In this document: in pieces, positions 1-11,018 of the stretch
How positions within the stretch are numbered: position 1 is the first letter of the stretch
How the letters are laid out: each line of letters begins with the position of its first letter
NCBI GenBank assembly: GCA_963978905.1
Contig: OZ022258.1
Coordinates: 26,788,716-26,852,715 of the forward strand
DNA length: 64,000 bases
Source: Trichostrongylus colubriformis
Taxonomy: Eukaryota > Nematoda > Chromadorea > Rhabditida > Trichostrongylidae
Direction of reading: 5' to 3'
Notes under the pieces: generated by a model
What the model was told of the DNA's origin: nothing
Databases searched by the model: none
Seen by the model: the letters and a program-made list of their open reading frames with translations, nothing else
Translations under genes and position numbers: made by a program

Positions 1-159
1 GCGAGCGCTCTCGTTTCGCTGTTCCAGAGTTCTGGGTCAATTAGACTAGAGATCAGAGATTAGAAGGGCATCCAGACATCATTGTTGAGATGTGGTAGAA
101 AATGATGGCTAGATTGAAGATTGATTGTCTGCTTAATGAATGTCGAATAACTTGTCTAC

Positions 160-288
160 CTGCAGATCAGCGCCTGGTAAATCCAATTTTTTTGGTTCAA
201 CACCTAGAGCCAATACAAGCTTACTGAAGCGCAATCTTCTTCCACTAGATAATGCCAGACTATGACGGTTGGCATCGATATAATTGAC
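160..288 (-). CDS. AIFM3-like gene 1, exon with FSKLVLALG
   Basis: 129 nt, phase 0 to phase 0, bounded by tttacag and gtagac. It encodes VNYIDANRHSL, then FSKLVLALGVEPKKL, then PGADLQ. The paralogous exon at 48490-48618 has the same length and phase and reads YSKLVLALGVVPKKL. It corresponds to the end of the first FAD lobe in AIFM3 (SKLLLAPGS in vertebrates). Confidence 0.85.
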
Positions 289-3200
289 CTGTAAAAGGCT
301 GTCATTGATCAAGCTGCTGAAGGTAGTGTGGTTTATGATCTCATCATGTCAGCAAATAAACAATAGAGCATGGATATCCATGGCACGGCAATTCAAGAGC
401 GATTCTATTCCAGGTTTTTGAACCACTTCCTATTCGGCTTTTGTGTTATCACAGGAGCATATGGCAGCTTCTAACCGGAAAGGGCTTTTAAGTCATCCAT
501 GGAACTTCGAATAGGGATTCCTGCCGATCGATAAAGTTTCGAATGCTGATCACAGCCGCGAAAATCAAAAGAGCTACGACTACGTGAGCGAGGAGGAGTC
601 AAAGTTCGGACGCTGAGACTTTTGTTTGAGATTCTATATTTTGATCTTAACTTTGGAAAAGACGGGGTACTTTGCTAGTGTTGACTCATCAGTGCGGTTA
701 ACCTTGTATGAGCAGGATACTTGAGAGTCGGGGATTCCTCGCCAGGGGATCGTATTTGACGATAGGAGGGTGGGGGTCGAACCTTCGAAGGCCAGGGTGA
801 CCACTAAAATCTAAATTCTCAGCAAGCAGATTAGAAGCAAAGGGTATTCCACCACAAATCCGTGTGACAAAATGTAAATAAATATTTTATGCTTTAGTTG
901 AGAATATATAGCAATAAAACACAGTGCAACAATGCAATCCGAAAACAGTTACTGGTGTTGTAGAGGTCAAAGGGGGAATGTGGTATTTGGTCGCCGTTAA
1001 GGAGGAGGGTCGTATTGAGGCGGCCATTTTTCTCAACATCTGGGAGTGCCCTATGTACGAGTCAGCTGTCACCTTGGATCATCGGTAGTGTTCTTCGTCT
1101 CCAAGCGAGAGGTGGAGGATTTGTTTTCAGCTGATGTCGCACTTTTTGCATTTTGTGTTTTACCTTCTGTAGTTGCTTCTTTTTCAATTTTTGGAGTTTT
1201 TGTATGCACCTCAGCACAACCCACTTTTCACAAATGTCGCCCTCATTCAATTCACTAGTTTTACACATGAACTCCTGTATTTTCAACATCGAAAAAAACA
1301 ACCCCCCCCCCAAACTGATGTCAAAAAATCACTAGGGACTGATGTATTACGAAGTGGCCGTCGTGTTTGTGGTGGTATATCATCCAGCGTGCTTTGCTAG
1401 CCCCAACTGCCTGTTTTGAAGGCATTGGATTGCCCAGCATAGTTGGCCGTTCGTGCATCTGTAAGGCGCAAGTCAAGCATTATTTTGCAAAATGAGTATG
1501 ATATTCGTGTAGAGGGATTCCAACTGCGTCAGGAAAAGAAATTCCAGCTAATTCTATATTTTGATCTTAACTTTGGAAAATTGAACTGGACAACCATGAA
1601 ATACAAAGGTGGCAAAGCGTTCACAAAGGAGAAGTAGCTCCAATGAGGTGATGACGATCTTTTTACGAAATGTGCAACTGTTGCGATCGGTGTCTTTGCT
1701 ATGTAAATGTAATTTCGTGGCTTTCCCCACGCTTCGTAGAATTCTCGTATTATCGAACGTGGGAGGGCCCGACCCATGATCATGGATCAAGATATAGAAT
1801 AGGCTGGAATTTTGTCTCTTGGGGTAGATGGGATCCTTGTACACGAATATCATACTCATTTTGCAGAATAACACTTGGCTTGCGCCTTACAGGCGCACGA
1901 TGGGCCAACTATGCTGGACAATCAAGTACCTTCAAGACAGACCGTTGTGTCTGGTGAAGCAGGCTGAGTGATATAACACTACAAACTGCCACTTCGTCAT
2001 GCATGCTTCCCTTATGACTTTTTGACACCGGTTTGGTGAAGTTTTGTCTTCTCTTTCTCAAGTTGGAAATGCAATAATTTATGTGTGAAACTAATGAGCT
2101 TGAATTAGTGTGACATTTGTGAAAAGTGTGCTGTGTTGAAACCACCTCTCGCCTGGATACGAAGAACAATACCGATGAGCTAAGGCGATCGCTGACTCGT
2201 ACAATACCGCTCACCGCGAGCTCCTAGCGCTTTCCCACGGCCGTACACGTGAATAGTGCGATGGCGCCATCGAACGTGACCGCTCTCCCAGGGTGTGCAC
2301 GTGAATCGCGACGGCCGACAGGAGATTGAGACGTCGATCCACAAAAGGAAAAGGCTGGAAATAGGAAAATAAGACATTTATCACCACAAAGGTTTTTGTA
2401 TGTCGTTCGATAGCATTTCTCAGAGGAATCGAACGGCATACATTTCATTAGGGGATTCGTCTGCAGATGAGTAAAGAGATGGTTTTTGTTTAGCAGAGGA
2501 TACACGGAGGCGCTCTTTAGGGCCACACAAAGGAGTAGGGGCTGATCTGAAGTGACCGAAACTTCAGATTGCTACACTTCTATGCGTTCAGATTAAGATT
2601 GTGAAAGGATTTTATCTCCAACTCATCAGGTTCTAAAGAAAATTTCCCTCAAACTTCTCAGAATGTGAAAAATGGTCCAGTATCAAATTTGAGAAAACCA
2701 AAAACTTGTAGCACCTTCTTGTAGAGCTCAACGAGCTGACTACGAAAAGTCCTACACTTGTAGCACCTTCTTGTAGAGCTCAACGAGCTGACTACGAAAA
2801 GTCCTACAAGTCCGATAAAAAACCAATAAGCAATTGATTTATAGCGGGAAAACAGGAAAACGCCGCGATTTTCAGGACTGTTGCTCATTAAAATTTAACA
2901 TTTTATACATCACTGAACTCGCCGCGTCAAGACGAATCTAATGATTTTTAACACTTTCCATTTTATCCACTCTGAACGATGTTATGACGTTGCGACGGTT
3001 TGTCCGCGATTAATCCGTCGCGAGGCTTTTTTTATTCACGCGACGTGAGTGGTATTGTACCCGATTAAGCTCGTTGATGTGTCATCACTAGCAAAGTACC
3101 CCGTCGATGAGTCATCGTATGTAGACTTTGACCTCTCTCAACTCGCTTCAAAACAGCTGGAGCACTTTTGCTTTTTACAGTTGTTGTCGTGACGGTAGTC

Positions 3201-6200
3201 ACGATAAGACGAGAGCGGGGGGAGGGGGGGGGAGCAAAAGATTGCAGGATAAAAGAACAAGAGCCATGGGAAACAGCAGGGTTTTTCTCTCCAGCGAGCC
3301 CCCCAGTTTTATCCCTGGCTCCTGTTTCATGCTACTTGTCACCGTGCTTCCAATTGTTGTTTGCACTTTGTGCTCGATGTCTGACGGGATATACAGGGGG
3401 TGCCAAAAAAAAAGTAATTTTGCCCACGGCTCACATCTCCCAATTATACAAAACATAAGGAAACGAAAAAAATGAAAGTATTAGGGCAAAATATTCCCGA
3501 AATGTTCCTCTAAAAGCAGGAACAAGCTGAGACTCACTTGTTTCATTTTTATAAAAATATAGAACCTTCAAGCGGCGCAGTCGGGCTTCGGAGCACCCAC
3601 GGTATCAAGGTCCCCTTAAAACAGTGGAGCCGTGTTCCATGGTAGGTCTTTTGTGGGAAGCTTCCGAAGGATTGGCCCTTCGGTTCATGGAAGTCACAGA
3701 GCCCCTGCTGCTTGGACAAGGCTGCTATGATCCGAAGTATCATTTTCATGCCCAAATCCGCCTCCGGAGGGGTTTCAGTGGTGAGGGTAGGTTTTGGCTC
3801 TTGGAAACGAAGATCGGTGGGGACCCGGAAAAAACGGATTGTTAAAGAACACCACCCAGTATGAATCCCCTCAGGTACCCAGAGTGAACGGACCTCAGCA
3901 AGGTTGTGGACGAGGGCGACGAAATTTCGGATTTTGCCCAGTTGAGGTGACCCATCTTGTTCTCTCTTTCCTCTCCCGTTCCTGCTCGTGCAGAAGGCTG
4001 CCACGGAGTATAGCGATAGAGTGAACTCTGTTCTTGGATCTGTAGATGTAAATACCTCAACGGAATTTGCTGTAGTTCGACTAAGGTGGGGTGAAATTGG
4101 AGGAGACAAAATTACTTCTTCTTTTTTGACACTCCCTGTATAGTTACAAGAATTAATCTGCAGGAAGGCTAGAACCCTAGCAACATCTCGCCAAAATTAA
4201 ACAGTTGTAATAAGCGTCCGCAATTCCATTAATCTGTAGGGGTCCCTATTCAAAGTCTCATGGTAAGCTGGAAGCCATATCTGGGGATGTTTCAGCCCAT
4301 CTGAAACCGCATTTCGCTGCTTTCCCAACCTTGGGATGAGGCACCAACGATAAAAAAAATTTCACCAATGTTTAGGCTGAATATTCAGTGTGCTGCAGAT
4401 AGTGGAGTGGCATAACGAAAAGGTACACGTACTACGGAATCAATCTCATTTAACTTCATATGACAAAATCCGAATGAATACGTCCTCACATGTGTATTTG
4501 TTAATATATCAATCTGATTGTCTCTGTAGTATTCTCCATCTCGAAGTTCTATTTCTCTTCCTGTAGCGGCTGGGTTCTGAATGACATTAATCCAAGCTGA
4601 TTAGACCTCACGCATATCAATCATTGCACCTGATTGATCACTATGGTGGCTTTCGCGACTTACAAGAAAAAAATCCTTTGCTCTCTTTAGAAACACATGA
4701 TTGAAAAATGGTTTCAAGATGGCCAAAAAAACGTTGTGATACTGCGCATTTCATAAGGGCAAATTAAGCTCCCTTCACCGCGTACTCCATGTAGCACAGA
4801 GCAATGGAGTCGTAAAAGTGAGCTCAATATCTTTTAAAACGGCGCATTATGCGGAACCAAACAAGCTTTCGCAGTGCCAAACTAAGGTTTCGTCTCCGCG
4901 CCCCTCACGGTACGTGATGAGTTATCAGATGGTGCGGTGGGTGGTGAAGCGCGACTAACGACTTTGACAAACTTTTGCATTTTATAGAGCTTCACTGCCT
5001 TGCGCATTGGCTGAGAGTCAAACCCATTCCGTACTTTTTCGTTGATTTTATCTGCTGCGACCTTTCGTGCCTCTATGCGCAAGCCCGTTTTCTGCAAAAC
5101 CACGGGGGTATTCGTGGAGTCGAACTTAGTCCGGAGACAAATTATATTTCGAACTGAAATCTTGACCTCATAAGCACTATACAAAAGCAAAATGCACTAT
5201 GCCCTGGCAATTCACAGCGACATCGTTTTGGTTGAAGTGTAAGTAGGGCTATACCAACAACGGCGAAATTTTCCGAAATAGAATTTCGTCCGAGCATAAT
5301 TCAACTTTCTTGGCACTAATACTTCCCCGGTTGGCCAGAAAATGTCTGGGTCACCTGCAGTGCAAGTCAGTGCTCCTAATCGAGTCATCATTTTCATGTA
5401 GTCATCATTAAAATGGATCATTGTGAATAGTCTGGCATACTCAAACTTAGTATTGCACTCAGCCTGCATGTATAATCCCTTCATATATGAACACAAAAAC
5501 GGAATTCTAGAAGAATCTCTTCTTTTCCCTTAGTATGGGCTCAAACAGCAACCATTCTTAGGCGCTCTCTAAACCATACAATGTACATATACATACATGA
5601 AACATCACTTCTAATTTCATGCACCCTCCCCTGCCGCTTGCACAAAATTGTTTGGTTGAGCGCTCCACGCTAGGATAACCCTTCCTTGTTAAGCGCGCTG
5701 CCAGCATCAAGGTACAGTGACACCTTTTAAGTAGAGAGAACAGTATTTGGTTCTTGCGTCAAGAAACAATCATCGAGAAACTATGCATCGAGAGACTCGA
5801 AAAGCACGGCAAGTAATCTCTCATATCTCACCTTACTGAGGTGCGTGCGATCATAGGGCAAGAAGTCTTCCTGAGTGATCATTGTGATCGGTGTAGTGCA
5901 TCCGTTCAATCTGGCTTGCTCCACAAAAGTAGCCGCACTCATGCCTAAAAAATAGTTGCGTGGAAGAGTACATTACTGGGCTCTGTAGAAAAAGTGAAGC
6001 AAAGCGAGGACACCACGTGTATGGGTATCGAACATCCCAGTTGCATGGATCAGGAGATGGGTACATCTCAACCCCCTGAGTGAGGTGCAATTGAAACTGG
6101 AGGCTCACCAAGTTTTGCATTCTTGACCTCGAAAACAAATATGTAAATTTTATAATGCCTCTTTTATTTTTATAATGCGATTGAAAATTCGGTACGATGT

Positions 6201-9127
6201 AAATGCTGTGTGTCATCCAAATAGAAATCTTGGGCAATCCGGGATGTATTTTTTACGGTACCTTGCAACAATAGATCTAACATCTTCTTTCTTTGAGGGA
6301 GAAAGCAGATTGTGGAAGGCTTCTCGAAAATGATTGGAAAAGCTTGTCAAAAACTTGTGACGTATCTACACGAACAATTTCTAGCAAAAACAAAATGCTT
6401 GCGCTTCGAGATTTGGAGGTCGACGAGGAAAGTGGTTGGAGAGAGGGATTCCAGTCGGAATCTTGCACTTAAGCTCTGTGGCTTCTAGTTTTTCGCCTGT
6501 TTATTGTATATGCTGCAAAAGCCTTCGAATGCAGATAATGTTTGGAAAGGGCTTAAGATTCTTCCCATCTCATTCAGAACTTGCACTTCATCGGCGAGTA
6601 TCCGGGAAAATCGGCAGAAAGTTTTATCTCAAACAATTACTATGGTTAAGTGCAACAAATGTTTTTCCTTTATGGCTGAGACGTTAGTTTCTACGCCTTT
6701 GAACCTGAAGTACATTGAAAGAGGTCTCACTGTTAGCACCACTAGATGCTATCTCGGTGAGACCCGACAAACAGAAAGTTGTAGATGTATCCTCCCGCAC
6801 CTGCAGCCCCTTACCTCCCCAACTTCTTTAGTAGCTCAAGAGCAACAAACACCACTTGGAATAAAATGAGAAACAAATGAAATCGATGAAATGAAGAAAA
6901 ACAAAAGAGGAAGAGCGTAAACGTTCTTGCGCTTTCAGTGACGGGAGCGGATTATCATCATCCTTAAGTATGTACAACTATGCTAACTATGTCGCGGTAC
7001 TCAAGCGAATAACCCCTTCTCTCTAAGCGGAGAACCAAGAGCGAGTGGCATTCCGCCACCCCGATTCTTCGAATTGCCGCGCTCATAGTAGGTATGACGT
7101 AGCATTACCAAGGTCTACTCATTTTCGAGCCTACATACCTGCTCCAACAACAATAATGGGATCTTCTCGGCTGAGCTGTTTTATATGAGAATTCTTAGTC
7201 CTCCTAGTGTTCGCAAGCTGGTGCTCAGTGGTGTGGATTACAATATTGCCGTCCTCGTTCTTCACCTGGAAGTAAACCACAATGTGATTGCTTCACGATG
7301 TTCAAGTCAGATCGTAGAGCTGTAACAGAAACGTTCAGCGGAGGTTGTGAATGTTGGACGCTCAATATGTACACTCCAAGTCTGTTAGTAGACAGCAAGT
7401 ACAGCAGCAAGGATATTGGCCTTTTTTTGAGAGGGTACTTGTGGACGACAAGTCTTCCTGCCTCAATGTTTTCTCAAGCCAAATTCCCATTCTAGGAAGC
7501 CTATGTTGCCTGGTTGATTGGAAAGGGTAATCCACTAATCGGGTCAGGTTGTCAAGATAGACTTCTATTGCTGCTAATGTTTGAAAAGTTGCGACTGATG
7601 TTGCCGGCAGTGGTGAACAACAGGGTCTGTCCTGCTTCAGGAAGAAGCTCAGCCTCATACTTCAAACTCACCCAGCATTAACTGACGCAATTAAGCATCG
7701 AAGTTTTCCTTCCCTGCTTACTCTACAGACCTCTGACTCAAACATTATCACTTCTACTGAGCTTTGGAAGCAAAACTGCGACAATAGCAGTTTACTAAAC
7801 TGGACCATCTGAAAATGATCCTCCGAAAATTTTTGGATTAGCGTGATCTAGACATTCACAGGAATGGGAGGAAGGCCTTATAGATACGTGGGGAAAAGGG
7901 TGTTAGTTGAGGCGGATTTTCAATCGATGAATAAGGATCAGTTTGGACAGAGTTATGAAATTCGAAGCGCGCCGCTCGCTGCTGCAAATTATGGTGCAAC
8001 CACCTAATTCAATGCTATGTTATGATTTTCGGTCGAGGACTTTTTTCACCAGAAACTGTGTATAGAAGCAGGTAGCGTGGTCGAAAGCACCGACCGAGGA
8101 AAAAGTCGTCTTTCAGAAATCCTCCTCGGCAGTAGGCCTGCCCCTAAGTAGCGCCGTCATGGCGCACCGTGGGTAGCAACAAGGGTGCAGCGTGGTTGAT
8201 AAACCAAGGATCTACCGCCTCAAGGTGGCACGCCGAGCATCAGCAGATTTGCATTGGTCTTATGATTCCCGACCTCACAAAAATCATTTTCAAACTATGC
8301 AACCTTTTTTGCGCGTGCTGAAACAATTCTCTACACCAGCTCCATCTCCCATTGCTCCTGGATGTGTCCATCAAAATGCGACATTCGCGCATGCGATGAG
8401 GGCACCCCTTGCAACTTTCTGAAACCATGTAATTGCCCACTGTGCTTTTATTGCCATAGTGAGCCACCCTGTCTCATAATTTTCACATTTCACAGTCAAG
8501 TTCGCATTTTTGGCTTGTTGCTGACGGAATGCCTACTTCTTCCCACTTTTATCTTTTTCAGGTTCCATCTCTTTAACAGCACGATACAGCCACTGAATTA
8601 TGAACGAAGCAGTCCCCTAACAGTTTCTCTCGTCTATTCCTTGCTTTGCCATTGTCGCTCTGCTCTTCGAGTCCACATGTCAAAGCGCTAATAGAAATTG
8701 GGTATCATCAATTGCAGTATGTTAAGGCAATGGCAGCGTAGTAGCAGATCATAATTATGCTTACTTGACGAAAACGATGTTTTTGTAGTGGGGCGGGTAC
8801 TTCGATGATGATGTTTTGATGACCATACATATATTATATGGGCCTCTAATGACTGTGTCGATATGCAGTTTCACAAAGCTTCGATAACTTCATCTCTCTC
8901 ACACATTGAAGACATTCAAGCCTCGCACTGATCAAATGCGAGCTTTTACTCAACATCAAAGGTATGCATCTTCATGTGAGTTTGAAAATTGTCTCTACCC
9001 AAGTATGAATTACTCACATCGTACGCATACAGATTATCAAAGGCAGGATATTCCTCGAGATCACCTGTTTCCACATTAAAACACGCCCCGTGAGTGGAGC
9101 AGCGAATTCTGCCATTAGCGTAAACAC
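160..9127 (-). CDS. AIFM3-like gene 1: Rieske plus FAD/NAD(P)H oxidoreductase, partial at both ends
   Basis: Rebuilt from separate exons at 9018-9127, 7139-7265, 5832-5944, a doubtful one at 5355-5445, and 160-288. In order they encode the Rieske C-x2-H half (RCSTHGACFN), a linker (NIVIHTTEHQ, RRTKN), the FAD Rossmann loop (VVGAGMSAATF), PYDRTHLSK, and FSKLVLALGVEPKKL. This is the domain order of apoptosis-inducing factor 3 (AIFM3), an NAD(P)H:flavin oxidoreductase with a Rieske ferredoxin domain. The 3' exons (NAD domain, GD motif, C-terminus) run off position 1. The 5' exons with the first Rieske Cys-x-His were not found between 9128 and 34000. Exon sizes equal those of gene 2 for all four secure exons. 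The doubtful exon breaks the frame, so the gene may be decaying or the assembly may carry an error. Confidence 0.75.
1054..2203. repeat. Foldback element with arms of roughly 420-520 bp
   Basis: The left arm (about 1054-1570) reappears as reverse complement at about 1785-2203. Both share tacgagtcagc, the gcgagaggtgg block, cacttttcacaaatgt, gtcaaaaa(a/g)tca, the cccagcatagttggcc block and atgagtatgatattcgtgta. A spacer of about 210 bp separates them, and the left arm carries an extra stretch of about 70 bp. Short open frames on either strand are shadows of the arms. It lies in the large intron of gene 1. No transposase is visible; it looks like a non-autonomous foldback transposon. Confidence 0.75.
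2704..2807. repeat. Exact 52-bp tandem duplication
   Basis: Two adjacent identical 52-bp units, 2704-2755 and 2756-2807, each starting acttgtagcaccttcttg and ending cgaaaagtcctac. It lies in the large intron of gene 1. Confidence 0.85.
3392..4140. mobile_element. Tc1/mariner-type non-autonomous element (tacaggg termini)
   Basis: About 749 bp bounded by inverted termini, tacagggggtgccaaaaa on the left and tttttgacactccctgta on the right, flanked by TA on both sides (3390-3391 and 4141-4142). Both termini continue into (a)agtaattttg. Inside is a 186-codon open frame on the minus strand (3549-4109) with no motif I recognise. The ends and TA duplication suggest the IS630/Tc1/mariner superfamily; this is inference, since no DDE motif is visible. 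Confidence 0.6.
5355..5445 (-). CDS. Doubtful gene 1 exon, counterpart of gene 2 exon 55698-55784
   Basis: On the minus strand, between a ctaag acceptor-like site and ctgcag/gtgacc, the sequence reads MIHFNDDYMKMM and then LTCTA. It resembles gene 2 (AIRFRNDDFYSDN) and sits at the right place. It is 91 nt instead of 87 nt, so it cannot join the next exon at 288 in frame. An alternative acceptor at 5463 does not change the frame. Either a +1 frameshift has occurred, or the exon is wrongly assigned. Confidence 0.35.
5832..5944 (-). CDS. AIFM3-like gene 1, first FAD-domain exon
   Basis: 113 nt between tttttag and gtgaga, encoding GMSAATFVEQARLNGC, then MITQEDFLPYDRTHLSK. It completes the GAG dinucleotide-binding loop begun at the end of 7139-7265. 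PYDR-x-x-LSK is the conserved continuation of the FAD-binding fold in AIFM3 and related reductases. The same exon in gene 2 (55984-56096) is also 113 nt. Confidence 0.88.
7139..7265 (-). CDS. AIFM3-like gene 1, Rieske-to-FAD linker exon
   Basis: 127 nt between ttccag and gtatgt. It encodes VKNEDGNIVIHTTEHQL, then RRTKN, and ends PIIVVGAG, the first glycines of the FAD-binding Rossmann loop. It joins in frame to the Rieske exon (YAYD|VKNEDG) and to the exon at 5944. The gene 2 counterpart is also 127 nt. Confidence 0.88.
8120..8225. mobile_element. Fragment of the aaggcac palindromic MITE family
   Basis: Contains the internal family motif agcgccgt(c/g)atggcgcaccgtg and ggtgcag, as in the copies at 24176-24503, 36092-36405 and 48091-48410. 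The inverted ends are not visible, so it is a fragment. Confidence 0.4.
9018..9127 (-). CDS. AIFM3-like gene 1, Rieske domain exon
   Basis: 110 nt between ttttag and gtgagt, encoding GVYANGRIRCSTHGACFN, then TGDLEEYPAFDNLYAYD. RC-x-x-HGACFN is the second cluster-binding pair (Cys and His) of a Rieske [2Fe-2S] domain, in the form typical of AIFM3 (RCPWHGACFN in vertebrates). The first pair should lie in an upstream exon that I did not find. Confidence 0.9.
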
Positions 9128-10160
9128 CTAAAATGGATTCTAATTCAAGAGTCGATTTCGGAGATATTATACAGCACATTCAACAATAACGTTTAAGAAC
9201 AGTATAAGGATCGCTGAGCACGGTAGCTCGCGAATTGTTGCGAAGTTTAACCCCTTTCCCTGTCCTGTGATACTGGGTAGTGAACTCAATCAAACCGAAG
9301 AAAATCACAGCACTAAATGTGATTTTCTTCTAATGAGCATCGCTCGTTACAGGCTTGAACCGTGTTCATCATCGTAAATTGATTTACACTATCTCAGTCG
9401 CCTGTGAAAACCAGAAACGTAGTAGATATGGGCGATGAATTTTTGCCGATAGTTTGAAATATAAATCCTCGGGAATCCCGACTTAACATCTTAGTCAAAG
9501 CTGTCATTAAACTAGTATTACCGAAAGAAGACTCAAACATAAACATTTCATGTCTGAGATATAGCAATTCTTTGACAAAAATTTCATGTTTGAATTATAG
9601 CGATTCGACTAACAAATTCGGCTTCATATTTGATTCTCCATGCACTTGATCTGTTTTACCATTTGATGCTCATTAACTTTGGCCTACATAGGAGCTTATG
9701 GCATGGTTGGAGAGGCTACTTCTGACTGTAAGAATTATTATGAAAGGGGTGAGCTCATGATCGTTAGTGTATCAAAAGTGAATTTCGGAAGAGACGTCTT
9801 CCGCAATCACCTGCCCTTGTGCACATGGGCGGAAATGACTCCTCAAAACGCCTATCCCTTTCATCTCCTACGGTGAGCTACAGTACATCAACTTCCCGTC
9901 GGAATGGTCGTCCTGTATTTGAGTGCGGCAGAAGGAGACACGCGAAGGTGGAACATAATATTAGAACCGCCGGCTTATGAGTATTTATTCCTCCGACATT
10001 TTCATCCCTACGCCTGAATATCTCCCATATACAGCAAAACTGCTGCGATAAAGGTGGTATTCAAATAACAGGAAGTAACTCCAGTTTAAAATGATGCTGT
10101 GCAAGCACGCTGTTAGAGCTGGGATGTAAGAACAGGTCTGCGTGTTCAAGTGCAGGCCGG
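9128..10160. other. No gene seen
   Basis: About 1 kb upstream of the gene 1 Rieske exon. I searched the minus strand for a Cys-x-His Rieske exon and found none. A short plus-strand frame near 9694 reads AYGMV, but I reject it as a kinase exon. Otherwise unremarkable AT-rich sequence. Confidence 0.4.
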
Positions 10161-10162
10161 TA

Positions 10163-11016
10163 TTAGCTGTATGCAGAATAAATGGCCAAAACAGACCTCT
10201 TTTTTTCAAAACGCCATAACCGCGCTGAGACGCAATTTTATTTGTCGAAATAAGAAGCATTCGAATCTACACAACTTTGCCAACGATCTGGTAGGGAAAA
10301 TATGCCATCATCATAAAATTCTAGGTTGCGAGAATTAATAATGTCGGCAATGGCATTTTCAACCTGCATCGTATCGGCGAACTCATTCTGACGCAGGTTT
10401 GCATCGAGAACCCGGAAAAAATGGTAATCCGTTGGGGATAGGTATGGGGAATGAGGGGGTGAGGGAGAGTCTCGATGACTTACTGCATCAGATCCGGGTA
10501 TCAGGATAGGACAACGGCTTCTGTTTGTTAGCTCCGTCCACAGTTTTTGCAACTTTTCATACATCAGAACCAAATCACAGCAATAGGACTCTGCTGTGAT
10601 GGTCTGACCAGGTTGCAGCAGGCTAAAGTGGATAACGCCCTTACAACACCACCGCACAGTGAGCACCCTTAATGCGGCTCATCTTGAAGACTCCAGAAGC
10701 AAACCTCGCGACCAACGGCGCACAGTTCTTTCGGCAGGGGACTTTTGGCCCCACGCACGGCTGAGGTTCCAACTGGCTTCGGCTGCGGAGTGACCCAGTT
10801 TGGACTCATGAAGCATGTTTATGTGAAAACCGTACCTTTCCATTCTGAATTTTAGAGCCTGTGAAAAACTCGTTACCAAAGGCCGCTACCAAAGGGAGTG
10901 TGAATTGAAAAGGGCTGAGCATGACTTATAAGTTGGTATATTCAGGTTGTTTGAGTTGTGAAAGTGCGCCGAGAAAGGCTCATCATAAATCGGCCATTTA
11001 TTCTGCATACACCTAA
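10163..11016 (-). pseudogene. Internally deleted mariner element (family ttaggtctgtacagaataaatgg)
   Basis: Inverted termini (ttagctgtatgcagaataaa on the left; the right end, reversed, reads ttaggtgtatgcagaataaa) flanked by TA at 10161-10162 and 11017-11018. About 854 bp against roughly 1.3 kb for a full mariner. On the minus strand an N-terminal helix-turn-helix remnant (10679-10879, HESKLGHSAAEASWNLSRAW) is followed by a C-terminal remnant (10238-10666) with QPGQTITAESY, YLSPTDYHFF and DRWQSCVDSNASYFDK. The middle, with the first catalytic Asp, is missing and the HDNARPH motif is destroyed. Same family as the snapback element at 37762-38445. Confidence 0.85.
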
Positions 11017-11018
11017 TA

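Noticed and set aside
3128..3475. 115- and 96-codon plus-strand frames
   Set aside because: Low-complexity glycine-rich stretch over a G run, no motif, overlap of a transposon end.
9694..9754. AYGMV motif resembling the glycine loop of a MAP kinase
   Set aside because: The following residues do not match a kinase (no VAIKK strand), the acceptor is poor, and no other kinase exon was found.
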